Source: Candidatus Cloacimonadota bacterium
Lineage (GTDB): Bacteria > Cloacimonadota > Cloacimonadia > Cloacimonadales > TCS61
Direction: 5' to 3'
DNA: 11,715 nucleotides
Assembly: GCA_030592835.1 (NCBI GenBank)
Contig: JAUVIJ010000037.1
Span: 1 to 11,715, forward strand
Shown in pieces: positions 1-5,831 of this stretch (positions are counted from its first letter, which is position 1; the number at the start of each line of letters is the position of its first letter). A program made the translations under genes and the position numbers. Below the pieces are notes generated by a model. That model had not been told where the DNA came from. It saw only the letters and a list, made by a program, of their open reading frames with translations, and searched no databases.

Positions 1-707
1 ATCAGGTTTATGATGCATTAATGACCCATCCCAAATTCAGCAAGAACTTTGGTTGGAGTCCACGTGAAGAAATTGCAATATCAACCAGGATTTTCACTAA
101 AAAATATTCGGAAAGGATCTGTCGGTCTGCTTTTGAATATGCAAAAAAATTCGGTTATGAAAGAGTGACTCTTTGTGAAAAACCTAACGTTATCCGAGAG
201 ACCAGTGGAATGCTGCTTGCGATCTGTCGTGAGCTGGAAAAGGAATATGAAGATATCTGGTTCAATTATACAAATATCGATGCACAGATGATGTGGCTTA
301 CCAAGGATCCGGAAAAATATGGGGTAATCATTGCAGGAAATATGTTTGGAGATATAGTATCCGATGGATTTGCCGGTTTGATTGGTGGTCTCGGTTTTGC
401 CTGTAGTGCAAATATTGGTGAAGAAGTGGCTATCTTCGAACCTACTCATGGCTCTGCTCCAAAATATGAGGATCTTAATCCTTCTATTGTTAATCCTATA
501 GCAATGATAATGTCTGCCTGCATGATGCTGGATCATATTGGGGAAATAGATAAAGCTGCACAAATCCGTAAAGCAATCTCCAAAGTCGTGGAAGAAGGCA
601 AAGTACGTGCTTACGATATGCTGAAAATGAGTGGGTGTCAGGAAGTTCTGGAGAAAGGTGCAGCTTCAACTCAAGAAATGACTGATGCTATTATTGCAGC
701 TTTGTAG
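1..707 (+). CDS. Isocitrate/isopropylmalate-family dehydrogenase, 3' part (5' end outside window)
   Basis: This is the C-terminal two thirds of an NAD(P)-dependent oxidative decarboxylase of 2-hydroxy acids, cytoplasmic. The frame is open to the window edge (first full codon at 3), so the ATG at 21 is internal. Family marks seen: a Y-x-E-R-I helix; the catalytic-lysine segment EKPN (Lys at 180-182); the two Mg-binding aspartates of GDIVSD (351 and 363); SANIG; and the nucleotide loop FEPTHGSAPKY. Lys462 and Tyr465 (base positions) match the Lys-Tyr pair that binds the 2'-phosphate in E. coli isocitrate dehydrogenase. A later Tyr (612) followed four residues on by Lys (624) echoes its Tyr391/Arg395. 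I infer an NADP-preferring isocitrate dehydrogenase-like enzyme. Homoisocitrate or 3-isopropylmalate dehydrogenase remains possible because the substrate-recognition helix lies outside the window. Two aconitase-like genes follow, separated from it by the HD gene and a transposase, which supports a shared pathway. Family is certain, substrate is not. Confidence 0.88.
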   Translation, partial: QVYDALMTHPKFSKNFGWSPREEIAISTRIFTKKYSERICRSAFEYAKKFGYERVTLCEKPNVIRETSGMLLAICRELEKEYEDIWFNYTNIDAQMMWLTKDPEKYGVIIAGNMFGDIVSDGFAGLIGGLGFACSANIGEEVAIFEPTHGSAPKYEDLNPSIVNPIAMIMSACMMLDHIGEIDKAAQIRKAISKVVEEGKVRAYDMLKMSGCQEVLEKGAASTQEMTDAIIAAL

Positions 708-735
708 TTTTTGTTTCAAAAATAAGGAGAGAAAA

Positions 736-1281
736 ATGGAAATCTCTGAACTTTGGCCCGAAATAGCTTGGATTAAAGATGATAATTTACGAATAAAAGT
801 TACCAAAACCTGGGAACTCGCTTTAGAAAGAAGTGTTCTTACCGGAGAAGACTTGCAGAAAATTCCGTTTACACTGCTGTGCGGACCAGATTTGAAAGTA
901 ACTTTTATGGATCACAACCGCAGCGTCGTTCATATTGCCAAAGCTGCCGGTGAAAAAGTTAATGAATTCTATCACGGCGAGCTTCCGGTGGATATGGACA
1001 TTCTTATCGCTGGAGCAATCCTGGCTGATGTCGGTAAGCTCTTGGAATATGTTCTGGATGAAAACGGAAAAGCTGTTCAGGGAACTTACGGGAAATATCT
1101 ACGTCATCCTTTCAGTGGTGTTTCCATTGCGGAAGAATGTGGTATTCCTGCAGAAGTTTGTCATATTATCGCAACTCATGCAGGTGAAGGTGATATGGTT
1201 AAACGTACGACCGAAGCATATTTTGTTCATCATGCTGATTTCATGACTTTTCTACCGTTTAAAGAAAGATTGAAGTTGTGA
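736..1281 (+). CDS. HD-domain-like protein with altered HD motif
   Basis: A 181-residue cytoplasmic protein resembling small HD/HDIG phosphohydrolases. The ATG at 736 is chosen over an earlier in-frame ATG at 685 because it has AAGGAGAG just upstream and does not overlap the preceding gene. HD-type landmarks in order: His60/His66 (DHNRSVVH); the central motif at 96-101; RHPFSG with His124; His143; THAGEGD with His148; and VHHADF with Asp168. The central motif, normally L-H-D-x-G-K, reads LADVGK, so the metal-ligand His is Ala97. This suggests altered metal binding, loss of hydrolase activity, or use of another histidine. It starts 28 nt after the dehydrogenase stop and is probably co-transcribed with it. 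The substrate, whether a nucleotide, a phosphorylated metabolite or none, cannot be told from sequence. Confidence 0.75.
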   Translation: MEISELWPEIAWIKDDNLRIKVTKTWELALERSVLTGEDLQKIPFTLLCGPDLKVTFMDHNRSVVHIAKAAGEKVNEFYHGELPVDMDILIAGAILADVGKLLEYVLDENGKAVQGTYGKYLRHPFSGVSIAEECGIPAEVCHIIATHAGEGDMVKRTTEAYFVHHADFMTFLPFKERLKL

Positions 1282-1286
1282 ACATA

Positions 1287-1310
1287 TCCAAGCTGGGGCT
1301 TGGATACGAG
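1287..1310 (+). repeat. REP hairpin, left copy, + orientation
   Basis: Perfect 7-bp stem TCCAAGC (1287-1293) / GCTTGGA (1298-1304) with loop TGGG, followed by the foot TACGAG. It lies 5 nt after the HD gene stop. The foot recurs as CACGAG in the right-hand copy, as expected of REP elements recognised by a REP-associated tyrosine transposase, where a short conserved tract adjoins the stem. Confidence 0.8.
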
Positions 1311-1322
1311 AAATATTGATTA

Positions 1323-1337
1323 GGATTTGGATACGAG
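1323..1337 (+). repeat. Partial REP copy (one arm plus foot)
   Basis: The 11 bases TTGGATACGAG at 1327-1337 repeat bases 1300-1310 exactly but lack the left stem arm. It is a degenerate or truncated copy between the left REP and the transposase-proximal inverted REP. A further arm fragment, CCAAGCCCA, lies at 1367-1375. Confidence 0.6.
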
Positions 1338-1386
1338 TTAATATTTTTTTATGGAAATTGTGTTTACCAAGCCCAGTAAATTCTGG

Positions 1387-1408
1387 TTTCCAAGCCCCAG
1401 CTTGGAAA
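1387..1408 (-). repeat. REP hairpin, inverted copy upstream of transposase
   Basis: Perfect 9-bp stem TTTCCAAGC (1387-1395) / GCTTGGAAA (1400-1408). Its loop CCCA is the complement of the TGGG loop of the other copies, so this copy is inverted relative to the left REP. It sits 13 nt before the transposase ATG and may fold in the transposase mRNA leader and affect its translation; that effect is inferred. Confidence 0.75.
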
Positions 1409-1421
1409 CCTTATAAAGATT

Positions 1422-1958
1422 ATGAAAAGTAGATATAAAATTATGTATAATGATGATAGCTTGTATTTTCTTACATTAAGTGTTATTAAGAAAATACCTG
1501 TTTTTACAAATCTATCTTATATGAACATAATTTTGGATAATTTTACATTTTACCAAGAAAATCAGCATCTTAGAATTATCTGTTACGTTATTATGGATAA
1601 TCATATTCATATGATTGCATCTCACCCACATAATTTATCTAAAGTAATAAAAAACTTTAAAAGTTTCACTGCTAAAAAACTAATCGAAAGACTTTATAAA
1701 GATAATCGAGATTGGATATTACAGTTAATGTCGGAGCATAAACCAGATTATAAGCAAGAATCTAGTTTTCAATTTTGGGAGGAAGGAAATCATCCAAAGC
1801 AAATCCAGGAATTAAAGATGCTAAATCAAAAAATCGAATATATTCATTATAATCCAGTAAAAAGAGGATTAGTTGTAAATGAAAAGGATTGGATATATTC
1901 CAGTGCAAGTAATTTTCTTGGATTAGATTCTGTTTTTCAAGTAGATAAATTAGATTAA
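1422..1958 (+). mobile_element. REP-associated tyrosine transposase (Y1/HUH family)
   Basis: A 178-residue single-strand transposase of the Y1 (IS200-like, TnpA-REP/RAYT) family, which nicks and joins DNA at REP hairpins. The HUH motif is seen as NHIH (His61, His63). The C-terminal EYIHYNPVKRGLV block typical of RAYTs supplies Tyr140 as the candidate nucleophile (Tyr143 is the alternative). Length fits the family, usually about 150-230 residues. There is no strong ribosome-binding site before the ATG. Base composition is far more AT-rich than the neighbouring enzymes (one sampled 60-nt stretch has 11 G+C), which suggests acquisition. REP hairpins flank it on both sides (1287-1408 and 1963-1990). 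The frame is intact, so the protein may be functional. These genes are usually single-copy and domesticated rather than freely transposing. Confidence 0.9.
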
Positions 1959-1962
1959 TATA

Positions 1963-1990
1963 CGTGTCCAAGCTGGGGTTTGGACACGAG
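1963..1990 (+). repeat. REP hairpin, right copy
   Basis: Stem CGTGTCCAAGC (1963-1973) / GTTTGGACACG (1978-1988): 11 pairs including one G-U, loop TGGG, then AG to complete the CACGAG foot. It begins 4 nt after the transposase stop, in the same orientation as the left copy at 1287. Together they bracket the transposase. Confidence 0.8.
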
Positions 1991-2016
1991 GGCATAAATC
2001 AGCTAAGCAAAATTTA

Positions 2017-2070
2017 AATCCGTAATTCGTAATCCGTAATCCGTAATTCGTAATTTATAATCCGTAATTA
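2017..2070 (+). repeat. Heptamer tandem repeat (AATCCGT/AATTCGT)
   Basis: Seven consecutive 7-base units run from 2017 to 2065, followed by a partial unit AATTA: AATCCGT, AATTCGT, AATCCGT, AATCCGT, AATTCGT, AATTTAT, AATCCGT. The array lies between the right REP and the ribosome-binding site of the first hydro-lyase gene, so unit-number changes would alter that gene's leader or promoter spacing. No protein is encoded here. Confidence 0.9.
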
Positions 2071-2077
2071 AATATCA

Positions 2078-2084
2078 AAGGAGA
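2078..2084 (+). promoter_or_regulatory. Ribosome-binding site of first hydro-lyase
   Basis: AAGGAGA immediately after the heptamer array, about 6 nt before the ATG at 2090. It fixes that ATG as the start. Confidence 0.75.
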
Positions 2085-2089
2085 AAAAA

Positions 2090-3901
2090 ATGTCTTTCAC
2101 ATTTATAGAAAAAATCCTGACAAACCACAGTGATAAGATTGATGTAAAACCTGGTGATTTTGTTGATATCGAGATCGATGTCCGGGTAGCTCGAGATTTC
2201 GGCGGAGCGAATGTGGTGAAAAACCTGATTAATAATGGATTAAAAGTAGATGATACTTCAAAAACCATATTTACCTTCGATTGTAACCCGACCGGATCGG
2301 ATCAGAAATATGCTTCTAATCAGCAATATTGCAGGATGTATGCTAGGAAAAACGGTATCAAGGTTTATGATATCGATTCAGGGATCGGCACTCATCTAAT
2401 AATCGAAAAAGGAATAGCAATACCCGGTTCAACGGTAATTTCAACAGATTCACACGCCAATATTCTGGGTGCGATCGGTGCTTTTGGGCAAGGTATGGGC
2501 GATAAAGACATCGCCGCTGCCTGGGCTAATGGCAGAACCTGGTTCAAGGTCCCTCCCTCGGTAAAACTAACCCTGGCTGGCACGAGACCGGCTGGCATAT
2601 CGGCAAAAGATATTGTACTCAATCTGTTGAACAGATTTGGTGCCAACGAACTGCTGGGATATTCTGTGGAACTCTATGGGGATGAGATTGAGAGACTAAC
2701 GCTTGATGAACGGATTACGATCAGCTCCATGGCTACGGAAATGGGTGCAATAATAATTTTAATACCTCCCTCTGATAATATTATGGCTTATTGTGAAGCT
2801 AGAGCAGGAAGAAAACTTAAGAAGATCTCTGCCGATGATGATGCGGAATATTCGAGGGAACTTACTCTCGATCTCAGTGGTTTCAAACCCATGATTTCAC
2901 GTCCCGGGCATCCGGAGGATACTGTGGAAGTTAGTACTCTGGACAGGATCAGGATTGATTCGGCATTTATTGGTAGTTGTACCAATGGTAGAATGCAGGA
3001 TATGCGGAATGCAGCCAGAATACTGAAAGGTCGTAAGATTGCACCAGGTGTCGTTCTGAAAATCGTTCCTGCAACAGATGAGGTCTGGAATAAATGTCTT
3101 GATCTGGGTTTGATCAAAATCTTCAAGGATGCCGGAGCTCTGGTTGGCAATGCCGGATGTGCCGGATGTGCAGCCGGACAGATAGGGCAAAATGGACCTG
3201 AAGAAATAACCATCAGTACCGGGAACAGGAATTTTGCCGGTAAGCAGGGTAAGGGTGAAGTTTATCTGGCATCACCTGCTGATGTTGCAGCTTCTGCTGT
3301 CGCCGGATTTATTACTACAGAAGATGCAATTCCGTCTAAACCGGTTGTATTTGAATCATCGAAAACCGATTCGGAACCAGTGAATATTCAGAAATCCATT
3401 GATTTCGAAGCTAAGCCACTGATCATCGAAGGACGGATCTGGTTGATCTTGAAAGACAACATTGATACAGATATGATCTTCCACAACCGCTATCTTACCA
3501 TTACAGATATCAAGGAAATGGGTCAGTATACTTTTGACAACCTGGAAAGATGGAAGGATTTTGCTAAAAAAGCTGAACCAGGAGATATTGTGATCACAGG
3601 TAAAAATTTCGGTGCCGGCAGTTCGCGTCAGCAGGCAGTAGATTTTTTCAAATCACTGGGAGTACAGGCAATCCTGGCAGAATCGTTTGGAGCAATATAC
3701 GAGCGAAATGCAATTAATGCAGCTTTTCCAGTATTGATATATGACCTTATCGATGAACTGGGACTGAAAGAAGGAGATAAGATCAGAGTAAATTTTGAAA
3801 CCGGAGAAGTTACTAATTTGGAGAATGACAAATCTGTAGAAATCGATAAATTTTCTAGTGTTCAAATGGAGATTTATAAAAAGGGTGGGCTTTTAAAATA
3901 A
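2090..3901 (+). CDS. Divergent aconitase/LeuCD-type hydro-lyase, large and swivel domains fused
   Basis: A 603-residue [4Fe-4S] hydro-lyase of the aconitase superfamily. The catalytic large domain (about 1-420) is joined to a LeuD-like swivel domain (about 445-603), which many bacteria encode as two genes. Cluster cysteines: Cys297 (GSCTNGR), Cys357 and Cys360 (GCAGCAAG). Other active-site elements kept: His102, Asp120-Ser121-His122, and Ser511-Ser512-Arg513 (GAGSSRQQ). Unusual: the usual H-D near the N-terminus is Arg35-Asp36; the conserved D-H pair is Asp64-Cys65 (FDCNP); and DSHT reads DSHA. The swivel specificity loop is N-R-Y-L-T (Tyr468-Leu469), closer to isopropylmalate isomerase than to the Y-R type reported for homoaconitase. 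Candidate reactions are citrate/isocitrate, homocitrate/homoisocitrate or a methylated malate; the substrate is unresolved. It is one of two such genes, with a dehydrogenase upstream. GC is higher than in the flanking transposase and protease genes. Confidence 0.87.
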   Translation: MSFTFIEKILTNHSDKIDVKPGDFVDIEIDVRVARDFGGANVVKNLINNGLKVDDTSKTIFTFDCNPTGSDQKYASNQQYCRMYARKNGIKVYDIDSGIGTHLIIEKGIAIPGSTVISTDSHANILGAIGAFGQGMGDKDIAAAWANGRTWFKVPPSVKLTLAGTRPAGISAKDIVLNLLNRFGANELLGYSVELYGDEIERLTLDERITISSMATEMGAIIILIPPSDNIMAYCEARAGRKLKKISADDDAEYSRELTLDLSGFKPMISRPGHPEDTVEVSTLDRIRIDSAFIGSCTNGRMQDMRNAARILKGRKIAPGVVLKIVPATDEVWNKCLDLGLIKIFKDAGALVGNAGCAGCAAGQIGQNGPEEITISTGNRNFAGKQGKGEVYLASPADVAASAVAGFITTEDAIPSKPVVFESSKTDSEPVNIQKSIDFEAKPLIIEGRIWLILKDNIDTDMIFHNRYLTITDIKEMGQYTFDNLERWKDFAKKAEPGDIVITGKNFGAGSSRQQAVDFFKSLGVQAILAESFGAIYERNAINAAFPVLIYDLIDELGLKEGDKIRVNFETGEVTNLENDKSVEIDKFSSVQMEIYKKGGLLK

Positions 3902-3906
3902 CTTTA

Positions 3907-3980
3907 GAGTAATATATCCCCGGGCAAATACTTAGCATTTACGGGGCAGTCGTGAAATTTTAACAACGGTTATTACACTC
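3907..3980 (+). repeat. Structured intergenic repeat, copy 1 (before protease gene)
   Basis: This copy matches the one at 5729-5813. The first block (3907-3963) aligns at about 46 of 58 columns by hand. The second block shares ACGGTTATT and CACTC. It can fold as an inner stem CCCCG (3918-3922) / CGGGG (3942-3946) inside an AT-rich outer stem TAATATAT(C) / GAAATTTTA (3954-3962) with mismatches. That leaves the one-sided bulge CAGTCGT. A short TAAC/GTTA hairpin (3961-3964/3969-3972) follows. It fills the 93-nt gap between the first hydro-lyase and the protease gene and ends just before the ribosome-binding site. Confidence 0.75.
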
Positions 3981-3994
3981 TTTAGGAGATAAAG

Positions 3995-5734
3995 ATGAAA
4001 AAGATTATTCTTATACTTGTTATTTTGTATTTGAGTATGTCTTTATGGACAGATGTGCCAGACAACGATCAACAAAAACTTATTGATGAATATCGGTTTT
4101 ATTCAAGCTGGAAAAATTATGATAAAGCAATTTCTTCATTGGAAAAATATTTAGAGAAGAATCCATCTTCTTTTTATGAATATCAGCTTGGAAAACTGTA
4201 TATTTTTTCCGGAAAGGAGTTAAATAAAGCAAAACAAATTTTCCTGAATTTTATTAAAGACTACGACAACTTGGAAGATGTTGAAGAAATTCCTGTATCA
4301 AGTGCATATTGGCGTCTGGGAATGGTTTATGAAAAAATGGGGAACTTGGAAAAGGCTGAAAAAAGTTATGAAGATGGATTTAATATTAATGAAGATCCTT
4401 ATTGTAAAAATGCTTTAGATAATTTAGGGGAAAATACCGATTTTAACAAGCAGTTAACCGAAGCTGAAAAACTATGTTATTTCTTCAAAATCTGGCATTA
4501 TACTAACGATTTCTTCGCCTTTTTTGATCAAATCGATCTAGATTGGCAAAATGTGAAAATGGAATTTTTACCTAAAGTTCAGACAACCAAAAATAATGAA
4601 GAATTCTATTGGCTGATGACGGAAATGATCGCTTTATTAAAGGATGGACACACGCTTGCTGTTCACGGAAATTGGAAAAGAGCATATATCTCAACGAAAA
4701 TTATTGAAGAAAATGTTTATTTCATTGAAGATAATTCTTACAGGGAAAATCCAATGAAGCCTGGTGATAAAATTCTTAAGGCAAATAATTTTCCTGTTAT
4801 GAGTGCTATCGAAAAAACAAAGAAATATATTTCAGGTTCTACGGAACAGTGGATAAAATATAGATTAGAATCCGATCAATCATTCATAAATTTTAATTTT
4901 TGCGATTCGATTATTGTAGAATACGAATCCAGACAAAATAAAGAAATATCAAAATATGTAATTTACCCAAGTCCAAATAAATATGAGAAGAAATTGCCTA
5001 AGATTGAAACTAAACTATTAAAAGATAATATTGGTTATATTGCTGTAAATTCGATGCATCCGACGCAAGATATCATACCAATATTTGATTCGGCTTTAGA
5101 TTCGCTATTTAATACAAAAGCTCTAATTATCGATATTAGGAAAAATGGTGGCGGAAGTTCAAATACCGGATTTCATATTATTTCCCGGATTTCAAATATG
5201 AATTTACCATATTTCAAAAGCAAAGTTAGATTTTATAGTGTCGATGAGTTCGATAAATGGTTTTCAGAAGAAGAAATGTTTGATATTTTTTATAATGTTT
5301 ATCAAAGTATATTTCCCGATACGACAGAAACAAATCAAGATTTTCTGCGGGATGAATTCAGAAATTGCGAATATTTCAATATAGAGCCAAAATCTCCGAT
5401 TTATGAAAAACCTATTGTTGTTTTAATAGGACCGAATACTTTTAGTGCAGCGGAAGATTTTCTGGCGCCTTTACATGGCACGGATAGAGTTACTTTGATA
5501 GGAAAATCTACCGGAGGAAGCACAGGTCAGCCTTTGTATTTAGCATTTAATAATGATTTTTATGTAATTATCTGTGGAAGAAGATGCTGGTGTGCAGATG
5601 GTTATGAATTTGTCGGAAAAGGATTTGTACCGGATATCGAAATTGAAGAAACCATCGATGACCTAATATTTGATAAAGATATAACTTTGAAGAAAGCTAT
5701 TATTTATTTGGAAAGAAAAATAAATTTGGAGTAA
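3995..5734 (+). CDS. Exported TPR + S41 (C-terminal processing) family serine protease
   Basis: A 579-residue protein. An N-terminal Sec signal (about 1-18, KK then a hydrophobic core) predicts export to the periplasm, and no lipobox is seen. Residues about 28-150 form TPR-like helix pairs (KNYDKAISSLEKYLEKNP; GNLEKAEKSYEDG). An S41 region follows: a helical segment ending in KDGH (Lys216-His219); a PDZ-like stretch (PGDKILKANNFPV); and the core with LIIDIRKNGGG (376-387), GPNTFSAAEDF with candidate nucleophile Ser484, and IGKSTGGSTG. The substrate is unknown; tricorn/Ctp-like processing or a degradative role is possible. The ATG has AGGAG before it. The gene is strikingly AT-rich (sampled 60-nt stretches 27-33% GC against 48-58% in the hydro-lyases). 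It lies between two copies of one structured repeat and separates two metabolic genes, suggesting insertion. Confidence 0.88.
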   Translation: MKKIILILVILYLSMSLWTDVPDNDQQKLIDEYRFYSSWKNYDKAISSLEKYLEKNPSSFYEYQLGKLYIFSGKELNKAKQIFLNFIKDYDNLEDVEEIPVSSAYWRLGMVYEKMGNLEKAEKSYEDGFNINEDPYCKNALDNLGENTDFNKQLTEAEKLCYFFKIWHYTNDFFAFFDQIDLDWQNVKMEFLPKVQTTKNNEEFYWLMTEMIALLKDGHTLAVHGNWKRAYISTKIIEENVYFIEDNSYRENPMKPGDKILKANNFPVMSAIEKTKKYISGSTEQWIKYRLESDQSFINFNFCDSIIVEYESRQNKEISKYVIYPSPNKYEKKLPKIETKLLKDNIGYIAVNSMHPTQDIIPIFDSALDSLFNTKALIIDIRKNGGGSSNTGFHIISRISNMNLPYFKSKVRFYSVDEFDKWFSEEEMFDIFYNVYQSIFPDTTETNQDFLRDEFRNCEYFNIEPKSPIYEKPIVVLIGPNTFSAAEDFLAPLHGTDRVTLIGKSTGGSTGQPLYLAFNNDFYVIICGRRCWCADGYEFVGKGFVPDIEIEETIDDLIFDKDITLKKAIIYLERKINLE

Positions 5735-5813
5735 AATATCCCCCGAACAAATACTCCATATTTAATGGGCAGGCGTGATATTTTAAAAAAGCAATAACAC
5801 GGTTATTGCACTC
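5729..5813 (+). repeat. Structured intergenic repeat, copy 2 (before second hydro-lyase)
   Basis: This is the direct-repeat partner of 3907-3980, and it begins inside the protease stop region (GAGTAA). It folds better than copy 1. The outer stem TAAAATATC (5732-5740) / GATATTTTA (5777-5785) is perfect over 9 bp. The inner CCC/GGG (ending at 5769) pairs next, leaving the one-sided bulge CAGGCGT. A second, perfect 8-bp hairpin follows: GCAATAAC (5791-5798), loop ACG, GTTATTGC (5802-5809). It lies directly upstream of the AGGAGG of the next gene, so it is part of that gene's leader if transcribed. Confidence 0.78.
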
Positions 5814-5831
5814 CACAGGAGGATAAATAAA

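Noticed and set aside
685..735. Longer N-terminus for the HD protein from the ATG at 685
   Set aside because: It overlaps the dehydrogenase end, lacks a ribosome-binding site, and adds a non-family extension. AAGGAGAG before 736 supports the later start.
2017..2070. CRISPR array
   Set aside because: The repeated unit is 7 bases with no spacers, so it is a simple tandem repeat.
2392..3213. Antisense open frames inside the first hydro-lyase
   Set aside because: They are reverse-strand shadows of a gene with clear family motifs. No ribosome-binding sites or recognisable products were seen.
3907..5813. Integron cassette with attC sites
   Set aside because: Gene-plus-hairpin layout and a repeat starting at the stop codon resemble a cassette. 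However, neither repeat ends in the GTTRRRY / RYYYAAC core pair (GTTATTG and CAATAAC do not fit), and no integrase is present.
5729..5830. Known riboswitch in the leader of the second hydro-lyase
   Set aside because: I could not match the conserved cores of the c-di-GMP, cobalamin, SAM, TPP or lysine classes. The same sequence also precedes an unrelated protease gene.
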